DNA from: JAENVT01 sp963805445
GTDB lineage: Bacteria; Actinomycetota; Acidimicrobiia; Acidimicrobiales; Ilumatobacteraceae
Assembly (NCBI GenBank): GCA_963805445.1
Contig: CAWDUI010000038.1
Span: forward strand, 434,001-498,000
Length of the DNA: 64,000 nt
Direction: 5' to 3'
The notes below the pieces were generated by a model. The model did not search any database, was not told the DNA's origin, and saw only the letters and a list, made by a program, of their open reading frames with translations. Numbering within the stretch: the first letter of the stretch is position 1; each line of letters starts with the position of its first letter. Positions 18,586-28,225 of this stretch are shown here, piece by piece. The position numbers and the translations under genes were made by a program.

Positions 18586-19416
18586 ATGCCGACCTCCCCC
18601 GTCCACGACGTCCACATGGCCATCAACCTGGTGCACCGGCTTGTGTACTTCGTGCCGGAAGCGGCCGAGGAATATGGCTCGCTGGGGGTCACCGGAGCCG
18701 GCGGCTACTTCGGCTCGCGCGCCGCTCCGATGGGTGCGGTACCCGATGAGGTCATCATCGCCACCTTCTACAACTTCAGCCCGCTGGCCGTCAGGTCGGC
18801 GATGCCGGGTGTGTGGGCCGCCGCCTCTCCCGCCTCGCTCCAGGCGGCGCGCTTTCGGGTCGTCGGCCGGGCGCTCGAACGCGTCGGCGCCGATCTGACC
18901 CACGATCACATCGCCGAGGCGCGTGCCCTCATCGACCCGGTGGTCGCCGGGTTGGACATTGCGGGCAAGCCGCTGGCCGCAGCGAACGCGGCGGTGACGC
19001 TGCCGGACGAGCCGTTGGTCGCCCTGTGGCAACAGCTGACAGTGGTGCGCGAGTGGCGCGGCGATGTGCACATCGCCGCGCTCGTCACGAACCAGATCGG
19101 GCCGTGCGAATGCCTGGTGCTGCAGGTCGGCACCGGCCGGTTCCCGATGCGAATCGCCCAAGTGACACGGCGATGGGATGAAGGCCAGTGGGCAGCGGCG
19201 ATCGACCTCCTTGCCACGCTGGGTTGGGTCAATGCCGACGGCACGGTCACGACCGAGGGTGTCGAGGCGCGAGAGCGTCTCGAGGCCGAGACGGATCGGC
19301 TGTGCGAGTCGATCTGGCGATCGGTGGGCGACAGTGGTGCTGCTCGCTTTGCCGAGCTGATCCTGCCGATACACAAGGCGATCGAGGCCGCCGGCACATA
19401 CGCCGTGCTCGGCTGA
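18586..19416 (+). CDS. SCO6745-family (SalK-like) protein
   Basis: This 276-residue protein starts at the ATG at 18586. The opening HMAINLVHRLVYFVPEAAEEY, then GGYFGSRAAPMGAVPDEVIIATFYNFSP, match the SCO6745 family. A helical middle (RVVGRALERVGADL) precedes PDEPLVALWQQLTVVREWRGDVHIAAL and the winged-helix-like C-terminal part (DEGQWAAAIDLLATLGWVNADG, TTEGVEARERLEAETDRL). The family is of unknown function. The C-terminal portion resembles a MarR-type helix-turn-helix fold, which is inference. The reading frame is complete. Confidence 0.8.
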   Translation: MPTSPVHDVHMAINLVHRLVYFVPEAAEEYGSLGVTGAGGYFGSRAAPMGAVPDEVIIATFYNFSPLAVRSAMPGVWAAASPASLQAARFRVVGRALERVGADLTHDHIAEARALIDPVVAGLDIAGKPLAAANAAVTLPDEPLVALWQQLTVVREWRGDVHIAALVTNQIGPCECLVLQVGTGRFPMRIAQVTRRWDEGQWAAAIDLLATLGWVNADGTVTTEGVEARERLEAETDRLCESIWRSVGDSGAARFAELILPIHKAIEAAGTYAVLG

Positions 19417-19452
19417 TCGCCATCACTGAGGGTCGTATCGTGTCGAGCATGG

Positions 19453-19884
19453 GTGCCAGCACGCTACTCGCTGTCCTTCAACCGCTTCATGTGGGCACTG
19501 ATGAGCCTGTTGCTGGCCGGCCCGCGTCACTGCAGCGTGCGGGTCGGAACGCAGGCCTTGACGGTTCGCATGGGGGTCGGCGGATGGGCATTCAAGGCCG
19601 AGGTGCCGCGTGACTCGATCGTCGATGCCGCGTCCGTGTCAGGGCCGGTGCTGGCATGGGGTGCGCACGGGTGGCGTGGACGGTGGCTCGTCAATGGATC
19701 GAGCCAGGGCCTCGTGCGTTTGCGCATCGAGCCACGGTCGCGAGGGCGAGCCGTCGGCTTCCCACTGCGCATCCGCGAACTGACGCTGAGCCTCGACGAC
19801 CCGGCTGGGTTCATTGCTGCCCTGCAAGGTCGGGGGCTGAGTCAGGGAGCCGCCTCGTCGAGGTACCCGTCTTCGACGCGATAG
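19453..19884 (+). CDS. Conserved hypothetical protein with PH-like beta pattern
   Basis: This 143-residue protein starts at a GTG at 19453. RYSLSFNRFMWALMSLLLAG is followed by alternating beta strands (HCSVRVGTQALTVRMGVGGW, KAEVPRDSIVDAASVSGPVLAWGAHGWRGRWLV) and LVRLRIEP, then ELTLSLDDPAGFIAALQGRG. This resembles the PH-like proteins of actinobacteria. The last 14 residues overlap the convergent carbonic anhydrase gene and may not be real. No function can be given. Confidence 0.6.
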   Translation: MPARYSLSFNRFMWALMSLLLAGPRHCSVRVGTQALTVRMGVGGWAFKAEVPRDSIVDAASVSGPVLAWGAHGWRGRWLVNGSSQGLVRLRIEPRSRGRAVGFPLRIRELTLSLDDPAGFIAALQGRGLSQGAASSRYPSSTR

Positions 19885-20363
19885 ACGAAGCCTCGAATGT
19901 GATCCTTGTAGGCGATGAACGGGTTCACTTGCAGCCGGCGGATCGATTGACGCACATCCTGGTACGGGTCCTTGAAGTTCTCGAACGACCACGACGGACG
20001 CAGGCCGGTCTCGGACTCGATCTCGTCTTTCAGGGTGTCGCCGATCAGCCGTTGCAGACCGCAGTCGGTGTGGTGCAGCAAGATGATCTCGCGCGTGCCG
20101 AGCAAGCGCTGGGACAGCACCAGCGATCGGATCACGTCGTCAGTCACCACGCCGCCCGCGTTGCGGATCACGTGGGCGTCGCCATGGGCGAGCCCGAGCA
20201 TCTGGAAGATGTCCATGCGACTGTCCATGCAGGCCACGACTGCCAGATGGCGACGAGGCCGGAGGGCAAGGTCGTGATCCGCGAACGTCTCGACGTAGCG
20301 GACGTTGTTGGCGATCAACTGATCGGTGTTGGGTACGAACGGGTCATCACCGACGTCGGGCAC
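19842..20363 (-). CDS. Beta-class carbonic anhydrase
   Basis: This 173-residue protein starts at a GTG at 20363. Zinc ligands are visible: Cys45 with the Asp-Arg dyad in ACMDSRMD, and His98 and Cys101 in LLHHTDCGLQ. NAGGVVTDDVIRSLVLSQRLLGT, between them, is the usual core. It interconverts CO2 and bicarbonate. Its short length and simple core are like the mycobacterial Rv1284-type group. It is transcribed alone and converges on the PH-like gene. Confidence 0.9.
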   Translation of the reverse strand: MPDVGDDPFVPNTDQLIANNVRYVETFADHDLALRPRRHLAVVACMDSRMDIFQMLGLAHGDAHVIRNAGGVVTDDVIRSLVLSQRLLGTREIILLHHTDCGLQRLIGDTLKDEIESETGLRPSWSFENFKDPYQDVRQSIRRLQVNPFIAYKDHIRGFVYRVEDGYLDEAAP

Positions 20364-20477
20364 GGCCCAGCACCTTAGTCGGGTGGCCCCGGGGGTCATC
20401 CGGCGCATGTGATGCTCGACGCCGGCCGCCCGTCCTACGATGCCGAGGCCGAGACCGCTGAACGGACAGGAGCTGTC

Positions 20478-20888
20478 ATGGGGATGGTGTTGGACACGAT
20501 GCGTTCGGTGCTGAACGCACACGACCTCGACGGCTTTGTCGCCCTCTTTGCCGATGAGTACCGCAGCGAGCAGCCGGTGCATCCCGGGCGGGCATTTGCG
20601 GGGCGCGACCAGGTCAGGGAGAACTGGGGCAGTGTGTTCGCCGGGGTTCCCGATTTCCGGGCTGAGCTCGTGCTGGCCGCGACGACGGATGATGGCGTCG
20701 AGATCGGCGAGTGGCGATGGTCCGGCACTCATCTCGATGGTGCACCGTTCGCGATGCGTGGGCTGACGGTGTTGGGAGTCGAGGACGGCCGGGTCGCCTG
20801 GGGCCGGCTGTACATGGAGCCGGTCGATCACAGCACTGCCGACATCGACGAGATGGTCCAGGAGACGTATCGACCGCCAACCTCGTGA
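20478..20888 (+). CDS. SnoaL-like (NTF2-fold) protein
   Basis: This 136-residue protein starts at the ATG at 20478. Its pattern is MRSVLNAHDLDGFVALFADEY, then HPGRAFAGRDQVRENWGSVFAGVPDFRAEL, EWRWSGTHLDGAPFAMRGL, and EDGRVAWGRLYME. This is the SnoaL-like nuclear transport factor 2 fold used by small polyketide cyclases, isomerases and hydrolases. The Asp/His set in these folds varies, and the substrate cannot be predicted. A longer frame from 20409 has no family match before this Met. Confidence 0.75.
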   Translation: MGMVLDTMRSVLNAHDLDGFVALFADEYRSEQPVHPGRAFAGRDQVRENWGSVFAGVPDFRAELVLAATTDDGVEIGEWRWSGTHLDGAPFAMRGLTVLGVEDGRVAWGRLYMEPVDHSTADIDEMVQETYRPPTS

Positions 20889-20952
20889 CGGTTGAGCAGC
20901 GGACGGGTTGGGTACAGGTATCGCATCCGAGGAGTAGTAGGAGGTACGAACG

Positions 20953-21204
20953 ATGAGCGATGACGTGGTCGAACATGCTGGAGCGGTGCATCGGCATGAT
21001 GCGGCTCTCATCATCCGTTGGATCTTCATCGCTGCGATCGTCGTTGCGATCGTGCTGGTCGGGATGGACAACCGCGACGATGTTCGAGTCGGCTATGCCA
21101 TCGGTGACGCATCGGCGCCGATCTGGACCGTGATCGTGATAGCAGCAGTTGCCGGTATGGCCATTGGTTGGCTGATCCGGCACCGGCCACGCCGCAGCGT
21201 GTGA
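20953..21204 (+). CDS. LapA-like small membrane protein
   Basis: This 83-residue protein sits behind a strong ribosome-binding site (AGGAGGTACGAACG). It has two transmembrane helices (LIIRWIFIAAIVVAIVLVG and IWTVIVIAAVAGMAIGWLI) joined by a short loop (MDNRDDVRVGYAIGDASAP). It ends in RHRPRRSV. This is the LapA-domain layout of lipopolysaccharide-assembly protein A relatives; in actinobacteria the role is unknown. Confidence 0.7.
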   Translation: MSDDVVEHAGAVHRHDAALIIRWIFIAAIVVAIVLVGMDNRDDVRVGYAIGDASAPIWTVIVIAAVAGMAIGWLIRHRPRRSV

Positions 21205-21302
21205 CCACAGGCGGCCGCCCCATCGGGCGACGAGGCTGAGTCCGCGCGACCCAGTCGGCCGCCATAACTGCCTGCTCGCGCACCCTTGCTACCGTCGCTG
21301 TG

Positions 21303-22700
21303 ATGGACGAGCCCGAGTTTCTCCGCGCCGTGGCCGAACGCGGCATCGCCTACCGCAGCACGCTTCGCGACGCGATGGTGACGCCGACCGCAACGCCCGA
21401 CGAACTGCGTGCCACGCTCGGCGGGCCGACCCCGCTGCAGTCGGCAGAACCCGTGGGCGTGGTGAACCGAATGGCCGATGCCGTCGAGGCCGGTGGGTTG
21501 ATGGGCATGGACTCCGGCAGGTTCTTCGGCTTCGTGATCGGCGGCGCGCTGCCCGCGGCACTGGCCGCTGATTGGCTGGTGACCGCGTGGGACCAGAACA
21601 CGGGTCTGTTCGCACCCAGTCCGGCGACATCGGTGATCGAGGAGATCGCCGGCCGGTGGATGATCGATCTCCTCGGCCTTCCGTCGGAATCCTCCTTCGC
21701 GTTCGTCACCGGTGGCCAGATGGCCAACACCACGGCGCTCGCCGCAGCACGCCACCACGTTCTGGCCGCGGTCGGATGGGATGTCGAGGCCAACGGGTTG
21801 GCCGGCTCACCGCCGATCCGCCTCGTCGTCGGTGAGGAAGTGCATGTGACGGTTCCTCGCGCGGCGCGCCTGCTCGGTCTCGGCACCAATTCGATCGAGC
21901 GGGTCGCGGTCGACGCCAACGGAGCGATGCTGCCGGCCGACCTGGAGCGTGTGCTTGCTGTCGATCCTGGCCGCCCGACCATCGTGTGCTGCCAAGCGGG
22001 CAACGTCAACACCGGAGCCATCGATCCCATCGGCGAGCTCGCGGCCATCTCCCATGAGCGCCGCGCCTGGTTGCATGTCGACGGCGCGATCGGCCTGTGG
22101 GCCGCTGCGTGTCGGACGACGCCGCGGCTCGCCGGCGTCGAGCAGGCCGACTCGTGGTCGACCGATGCGCACAAGTGGCTCAACGTGCCATACGACTGCG
22201 GCATCGTGATCTGCCGACATCACCAGTCCCACCGAGCGGCGATGACCGTCACGGCGGCGTACCTCGTTCAGGCTGCGCCGGGTACTGATCGCGACCCTGT
22301 CGACTGGAATCCGGAGTTCTCGCGACGCGCTCGTGGCGTGCCGGTCTACGCAGCCCTGGCGTCGTTGGGACGCGAAGGAATCGAGGCGATCGTCGAGCGG
22401 TGCTGCGCGCATGCTCGCCGGTTTGCCGAGGTGCTGGGCAACGAGCCGGGGATCGTCGTGCTGAACGACGTCGTCTTGAACCAGGTGTTGGTCCGCTTTC
22501 TCGACCCGTCGGGCCGCGATGAGGATCACGATGCCAGGACGCGGGCCGTGATCGCCAGGGTGCAACAAGACGGCACGTGCTGGTTGGGCGGGTCGACGTG
22601 GCGCAACCAGGCCGTCATGCGCATCTCCGTCAGCAACTTCGCGACCACCGATGCCGATGTCGCGGCCTCCACGGCGGCAATCCTGGCCGCAGCGCGCTGA
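21303..22700 (+). CDS. Group II PLP-dependent decarboxylase-like enzyme
   Basis: This protein of about 465 residues has the aromatic-L-amino-acid/glutamate decarboxylase fold. PLP-contacting segments include AFVTGGQMANTTALAAARH near residue 140, HVDGAIGLWAA near residue 260, and the Schiff-base lysine (K291) in WSTDAHKWLNVPYDCGIV. The C-terminal NQAVMRISVSNFATTDADV is typical of the family. The substrate (aromatic amino acid, glutamate or another) cannot be fixed from these motifs. It is convergent with the RraA-like gene, with 3 bp between stops. Confidence 0.85.
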   Translation: MDEPEFLRAVAERGIAYRSTLRDAMVTPTATPDELRATLGGPTPLQSAEPVGVVNRMADAVEAGGLMGMDSGRFFGFVIGGALPAALAADWLVTAWDQNTGLFAPSPATSVIEEIAGRWMIDLLGLPSESSFAFVTGGQMANTTALAAARHHVLAAVGWDVEANGLAGSPPIRLVVGEEVHVTVPRAARLLGLGTNSIERVAVDANGAMLPADLERVLAVDPGRPTIVCCQAGNVNTGAIDPIGELAAISHERRAWLHVDGAIGLWAAACRTTPRLAGVEQADSWSTDAHKWLNVPYDCGIVICRHHQSHRAAMTVTAAYLVQAAPGTDRDPVDWNPEFSRRARGVPVYAALASLGREGIEAIVERCCAHARRFAEVLGNEPGIVVLNDVVLNQVLVRFLDPSGRDEDHDARTRAVIARVQQDGTCWLGGSTWRNQAVMRISVSNFATTDADVAASTAAILAAAR

Positions 22701-22703
22701 GCG

Positions 22704-23399
22704 TCAGATCTCGGCAGCCTCGCGCTGGGCCCGGCGCAGCGCCTCGATGTCGAATCCGGCACGCTGCGACGCCGCGATCACCACCCGTTCGCGGCGGCTG
22801 ATCAGGTCCGCGGCGCGCCGTACCTCGGCGCACACGTCGTGGGGGATCACGACTGCGCCGTGCTGATCAGCGTGGATCACATCGCCGTGCGAGACGCGCA
22901 TCCCGGCCACCGTGACCGGTCGCGAGTAGTCGACGACGTGCACGAACGCGTGCGACGGGCCGACGCGGTCGGCCAGCATCTGGAACCCCTCGGCGATGTC
23001 GGGGAGGTCGCGCACGCTCCCATTGGTGATCACCGCATCGCACCCGAGACCTTTGTGGATGTTGCTGTTGACCTCGCCCCAGAACGAACCGTAGCCACGC
23101 TCCTCGTCGAGATCCTGCACGACCACCACGCTGGGCTTCGGTCCGGCATCGATGTAGGCGTAGTACTCGTCGCGAACCGACGCCTGGTCGCGGTCGACGT
23201 CACTGGGATGAGCGGCTCGGATCGTCGCCGTGCGGGCGACGCCGACGACGGGTCGCAGCGCCGGACGGGTGCACACCAGCGGCTTGGTCGTGAATCCGTA
23301 GCCGCGCCGGTCTGGCACCAGCAGCTCCAACGCATTGCACACCGTCGGGGTGTCGATCGAGGTCAATTCGGCGATCAGCTCAGGACTCAGCTCGAACAT
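22704..23399 (-). CDS. RraA-family protein (demethylmenaquinone methyltransferase-like fold)
   Basis: This 231-residue protein starts at the ATG at 23399. The family core comprises IDTPTVCNALELLVPDRRGYG, then VVQDLDEERGYGSFWGEVNSNIHKGLGCDAVITNGSVRDLPDI and VHVVDYSRPVTVAGMRVSHGDVIHADQHGAVVIP. The GxxxxxxxxxxG...NGxxRD pattern (Arg and Asp in NGSVRD) is that of RraA-like HMG/CHA aldolases and oxaloacetate decarboxylases. It begins 7 bp downstream of the PLP lyase gene and was probably co-transcribed with it, which suggests a catabolic aldolase or decarboxylase role rather than RNase E inhibition. This is inference. Confidence 0.85.
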   Translation of the reverse strand: MFELSPELIAELTSIDTPTVCNALELLVPDRRGYGFTTKPLVCTRPALRPVVGVARTATIRAAHPSDVDRDQASVRDEYYAYIDAGPKPSVVVVQDLDEERGYGSFWGEVNSNIHKGLGCDAVITNGSVRDLPDIAEGFQMLADRVGPSHAFVHVVDYSRPVTVAGMRVSHGDVIHADQHGAVVIPHDVCAEVRRAADLISRRERVVIAASQRAGFDIEALRRAQREAAEI

Positions 23400-23406
23400 G
23401 CCGGCC

Positions 23407-24794
23407 TCACGTCGCCGCTGGCAGTGATTGGTAGGCGTCGAGCAGCGAAACGACGGCGGTGTTGATCTTGGCAGTGATCTCGGCCGTCGGCGTCAGCGAT
23501 CCGCCGTAGATCGACGAGCTCTTGGCGGGCTCGCCGCGGTGCTCGTTGGCGTACGCGACCGCCGCGGGTATGTCGTCGCTCCACGCCTCGAGCACGCCAT
23601 CTTGCGTCTGGGGTCGCGTCGACGGCCATGTGCACCGCGTTGGGATATTGCTGGCCGTTCAGCCGCCAACCGCGGCGGCGCATCTCGTCGTTGAGGTGGT
23701 AGATGTCGAACTCGTCGGAGGTGAACGAGAAGCAGAACGACGGGGTGCCGATGACGCGCAGTTCCGGTTGGGCGCGCACGACGTCTTGCATCGCGTACGC
23801 AGTGTCGAAGATCTTCTTGGCGTGCTTCATGTAGCCCTCGCGCCCGAGCGCCACCATCGACGCCCACGTCGCTGCCAGCAGACCGCTCGATCGAGAACCC
23901 TCGATGCCAGGAGAGGCGTACTTGCCGCCCGACCAGTCGGTCATCATGAAGTACTGACCGTTCCGCAACTCCTTGTGGCGGAACATCAGGAGCGACGTGC
24001 CCTTCACGCTGTAGCCGTACTTGTGCGTGTCGGCCGAGATCGTCGTGACGCCGGGGATGCGGAAGTCGAACACGGGGATGTCGAAGCCGAGCGCTTCACC
24101 GAACGGCAGCAGGAACCCGCCGAGGCAGCCGTCGACGTGCAGCCCGACGCCGCGCTCGAGGGCAAGTGCGGAGAGTTGCTCGATCGGGTCGATGGTGCCG
24201 TAGCCGTAGTTGCACGCCGAGCCGACGATCGCCGCGGTGTTGTCGTCGATCAGTGCGGCCATCGCGTCGACATCGACCTGCGCGGTCTCAGGGTGGATCG
24301 GCACGTGTCGCATCTCCATCCCCAAGAGGTGGCACGCCTTGTCGAATGCCGGGTGTGCCGTTTCTGGCTTGACGATGTTGGCCCGACTGATGCCGTTGCG
24401 CGTGGCCTGCTCGCGATAGGCCAGCATGGCGTGGAGGATGCTGCCGCTGCCGCCGCTCGTCAGCATGCCGCATGGATCGCCGTCGGTGACCGCGGAGGCA
24501 TGCATGAGGTCGAGACCCATGGCGATGATCTCACCTTCGAATCGAGTCGCGCTGGGGCAGACGTCTCGTTGCATGGCGTTCATGTGGCTGTACATCGAGT
24601 ACGCCTCGCCCATGAACTCGTAGTGGTCGTGGTCGCCGCAATAGAACGATCCGGAGGCCTTGCCGGTCTCCCACTTGGCGTCCTCCTGCTCGGCCATCTC
24701 GCGGAGTTCTTCGAGGATCGACGAGCGGTCACGGCCCTCGGACGGGGAGGCCGCGCATCACTGGGTATTGGTCGGCGTACGGGTAGAGGCTCAT
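23407..24794 (-). CDS. PLP-dependent lyase/decarboxylase, sphingosine-1-phosphate lyase-like (two frameshifts)
   Basis: The gene starts MSLYPYADQYPVMRGLP at 24794. An extra C in a CCCC run near 24745 shifts the frame before GRDRSSILEELREMAEQEDAKWETGKASGS. The catalytic Lys is in TTISADTHKYGYSVKG (about residue 257), with GGSGSILHAMLAYREQA near residue 115 and HVDGCLGGFLLPFGEALG near residue 220. These match the sphingosine-1-phosphate lyase and related tyrosine/glutamate decarboxylase group. A second frame change near 23610 precedes the C-terminal VLEAWSDDIPAAVAYANEHR. It appears to form an operon with the RraA-like gene. Lipid specificity is unproven. Confidence 0.8.
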
Positions 24795-24990
24795 CGGATT
24801 CCTCGATCTGGTTTCATTGGGTGGAGGCGGGAAACAGGTTCGGCGAGTGCGACGTGCAGGACACGCAGACCAACGGACATCAGGTTGAATTGTTGCTCAA
24901 GTCAGCGGCCTGCCGCGCCGATATGTTGCGATGAAGTCTGCCTGCGTGCTAGAAAATCGGTGGGCGCATAACAATCGGAGTACCGGTTTC

Positions 24991-26659
24991 ATGCACGGCT
25001 TTACTGCGCAGCGCCCAGCACGACCGTTTGTCTTGAAGAGGGTCCGCAACATCGTCGCGCTTGTCACCTTCTGTGCAGTCGACTGCCGTGGTGCAGTCAG
25101 ACGATTGCGTTGCCATCCGTCGCCGCTGCCGTCTCGACGACGTCGGCCTATGTGTCGGTGCAACCGTGCCGCCTCGCCGACACCCGCCTGAACAGCGGGT
25201 TCGTCCGGGTCGACGCGCTGACATTGCAGGTCGCCGCCCGGGGGATCTGCGGCATCCCGTCCAACGCGACATCGTTGGCGCTCACCCTCACCGTCGTGAA
25301 CCCGCAGGCTTCCGGCTTCCTCACGGCTTGGCCGTCCGATCGATCCCGGCCGGTCGTCTCGAACGTCAACTTCGATGTCAACCAGATCCGGGCGAACGGC
25401 TCGATCACGCGCCTCGACGCCGCGGGCACGTTCCGGGTCTTCACGTCGACCCTCTCGCAGGTGGTGGTCGACGTGGTCGGTGCGTTCGTGCCCGCGACCA
25501 CTGCCGCCTCCGGAAGGTTCGTACCCCGGCCGTCGACGCGTCTGTTCGACTCGCGGCCCGGGCCGAAGCTTTCGCCCGGCGCGACCATGACGTTGCCGTT
25601 GCCGGCCGGGGTGCCGGCCGATGCGGCTGCGCTGGCCCTCAACGTGACGGTCACGGAATCCTCGGGGCCCGGCTTCGTCACCGAGTTCCCGGCGGGTCGC
25701 CAGATGCCGACCTCGTCGATCCTCAACGTGGATCAACCCAACCAGACTCGTGCCGCGGCCGGGATCTTCCCCGTCTCGTCGGCCGGCGTCGCTTTGTTCC
25801 TCTCGGGCGGTGGGCACATCGTGGTCGATCTCCTCGGCTACTTCACCGGCCCATCCGCAGGGTCGGGCACCGACGGGCTGTTCACGGCCGCCGACCCGAC
25901 CCGCCTGCTCGACACCCGTGGAGCGAGTCCGCTCGGCACCGGTGTGCCGTTGTACCCCGGCGGCGGATCTGGAGCTGGCGACGTCTCAGGGCGGCTCGAT
26001 TGCCTACAACGTCACCTCCGTCAACGGCACGGGTGGGTACGTCACCGCGTACCCGGCCGGCACCGGCCGTCCGGCGACCTCGACGGTCAACTCGGTCGGC
26101 GGCGGCGACATCGTCGCCAACTTCGCCATCAGCCAGATGTCGAACCGCGGCCTCGGCTTCTTCAGCCAATCGCAGACGGATCTGCTCGCCGACGTGCAGG
26201 GGTGGTTCTCCGGCCCTTCGGCGACCGCAACACTGCCGCCTCCGGCCAACACTCCGCCTCCGCCGCCCCAGGTGCAGTACTCGGCGTGCATCACCGACGG
26301 GCTGTCCGCGTTGAACTCCACACGCGCCGCCGCCGGTGTGGCGCCGCTGGCGACCAACGCTGCTGCCCAGGCCTTCGCCTGCTCGTGGGCGTTGCAGCTG
26401 GCCATGGCCAACAACGGTCTGGTCCACTCGACCAGTGCCGCACGCGACGCCGCTGTCGGTTGCCCGACCGGTGAGAACATCGCCTATGCCAGCGGGCGCG
26501 TCGCCGTCCGGCCTGATCTCGTTGTGGTACGCCTCGCCACCGCACATGGCCAACATCAAGAACTCGATCTACGGCAGCGCCGGCCTCGGCTTCGTGATCC
26601 GTACCGATGCCTCCGGGGGCCAGTTGATCTTCGGCGTCACCGACTTCGCCGTCTGTTGA
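24991..26659 (+). CDS. Secreted protein: three ~120-residue repeats plus CAP/SCP domain (frameshifts)
   Basis: A basic, hydrophobic leader (FVLKRVRNIVALVTFCAV) precedes a frame change near 25060. Three tandem repeats follow, each opening with a variant of RLxDTR (positions 25170, 25539, 25902, spaced 123 and 121 codons), with a middle GxxTAxP motif (SGFLTAWP, PGFVTEFP, GGYVTAYP). Each closes with a VDVxGxF motif (VVVDVVGAF, IVVDLLGYF, LLADVQGWF). After a Pro-rich linker comes a CAP (SCP/PR-1) domain with CITDGLSALNSTRAAAGVAPL, CSWALQLAMANNGLVHS, CPTGENIAYASG and, past a frame change near 26495, LGFVIRTDASGGQLIFGV. Another break lies near 25970. It is probably an extracellular or wall protein. 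Confidence 0.75.
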
Positions 26660-26705
26660 GCACGAAGTGCGTCGTTCGGTGCGCACTGGGCCGCCGAGCT
26701 CGTCG

Positions 26706-27179
26706 TCAGGTGATGCTGGTGTCGAGCGTGGTGCCCTGGTTGATGCCGTGGTTGGTCGACGAGTCATAGCCGTCGCTGGCCTGTTGCAGATCGGTTTGGA
26801 CCTGCGTGAAGGCGGCCCACGCTTCGTCGGTGGTCTTGCCGACCAGGGTGTCCTCGAAGTTGTCGAGGTACTGGTAGGCCAGGTTGGCATGGCCCATCTC
26901 ATGCGTCATCAGAGCCTCCGACCAGCGGTCCCACTCGCCGCGGACGGCGTCGTTGGCATCGCTGCGCCGACCCCAGGCGGGCACCAGCACCTCGAGCTCG
27001 ACGGTCAGGGTTCCGCCGGTGACGACGTGGTTGTCGTCCCAGCTGAGGTCCAGTGACGGGTGCCAGCTGCACCGGCCGACCTCGTCGAGGCCCCAGCCGT
27101 TCATCTCGTCGTAGAGCTCCTGGAGGGTCTCCCCCCACAGCTCGCCGAAGTCTCCACCTGCTTGGTTCCACGTCGTCAT
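26706..27179 (-). CDS. DUF922-type putative zinc metalloprotease
   Basis: This 157-residue protein starts at the ATG at 27179 (MTTWNQAGGDFGELWGETLQ). A beta-rich part contains WHPSLDLSWDDNHVVTGGTLTVELEVLVPAW. The zinc motif HEMGHANLAYQYLDNFE follows, preceded by WDRWSEALMTHE, with a C-terminal helical tail. HExxH with the following helix fits DUF922-type secreted proteases, but no signal peptide is visible. It has the same strand and spacing as the carboxypeptidase, 66 bp upstream. Confidence 0.7.
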   Translation of the reverse strand: MTTWNQAGGDFGELWGETLQELYDEMNGWGLDEVGRCSWHPSLDLSWDDNHVVTGGTLTVELEVLVPAWGRRSDANDAVRGEWDRWSEALMTHEMGHANLAYQYLDNFEDTLVGKTTDEAWAAFTQVQTDLQQASDGYDSSTNHGINQGTTLDTSIT

Positions 27180-27245
27180 GCCGGTGATCTTGCGCCTCGA
27201 CTGACTCCCTGATCGCACGCACCTTCGGGCAGTCGGGCGGGCACG

Positions 27246-28225
27246 TCAGGCGGGCTGATCGAAGGCCCAGTCCAGCAATGCCGAGGCACCGTCGATCCGT
27301 GCCTGGTCGCTCGGCGAGCCGAGGACTGCCACGATCACGCTGCGACCCCTCTGGTGGCGGAGCCGACCAGGCAGTAGCCGGCATTGGTGGTGTGGCCGGT
27401 CTTCACCCCGGTCGCGCCCTTGTACCTCGTCAGCAGCTTGTTCGTTGCATTGAAGTGTTGGCCGTTCATCTGCGCGTCGGTGCGCGCCACCGTCGCTTGG
27501 AACGTCGGGTCCTGCATCAGGATCGTGGCGATCGCCACCATGTCGCGCGCCGACGAGTGCGCCCCGTCGGCATCGAGCCCGACGGCGTTGACGGCCACGG
27601 TCTGGGTCATCCCCAGTGTCTGCGCGGCGTCGTTCATCATCGACACGAATGCTTCCTCTGTGCCGCCGACATCGAGCGCAAGGGTGTGGGCAGCGTCGTT
27701 GGCGCTGACGATCAGTTCTGCACGCAGCAGCACTGCACGTGACAGTCGTTGACCTTTGTACAGGCCGATGGCCGACTCCGCCGGATCCAGGTGCATGGCT
27801 GGAACGGTGGCGACGTGCGCCGGGTCGCCGGCCTGCATCACCACGTACGCCGTGAGCAGCTTCATCAGGCTGCCGACTGGTCGGGCGGTGTCGGCATCGA
27901 GATCCGCCAGCCACCGTTGCGAGCCGACGTCGTAGACGGCGTACGCCGATGCATCGATGCTCGGAGGCTGGTTGAGGTCGGCTGTTGTCGGTGCGGCCGT
28001 CGTGACGTTGGTGACAGTGGTCAGTGGCGGTGTCGTGGTCGTCGTGGTCGACGTCGATGACGTGGAGGTCACGGCCACCACTGCGGTGGTCGAGGCCGGC
28101 GACGTGAGTGGCGGGAGCGACGTCGGGTCGGCCGTGCCGGCGGTGTTGCCGCACGCCGCGATCAACGCGATCGCGGCTACGGGCCACGCCAGGCGAAGGC
28201 GGCGCGCCGGTGTTGCGAAGTTCAA
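27246..28225 (-). CDS. D-alanyl-D-alanine carboxypeptidase lipoprotein (one frameshift)
   Basis: A TTG at 28225 opens LNFATPARRLRLAWPVAAIALIAAC, a lipoprotein signal with Cys lipobox. A Ser/Thr-rich linker follows, then the penicillin-binding transpeptidase fold: SLMKLLTAYVV (SxxK motif), SANDAAHTLALDVGG (SxN) and KTGHTTNAGYCLVGSATRG (KTG). A missing G in a G run near 27347 shifts the frame before SVIVAVLGSPSDQARIDGASALLDWAF, which ends at 27246. It trims cell-wall peptides on the outer face. The TTG start overlaps the SRPBCC stop (TTGA), indicating coupling. Confidence 0.8.

Noticed and set aside
23522..24934. A 470-codon open frame on the plus strand
   Set aside because: It is antisense to the PLP lyase gene, which has clear family motifs. 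The plus frame has no recognisable domain and only reflects the high GC third-position pattern.
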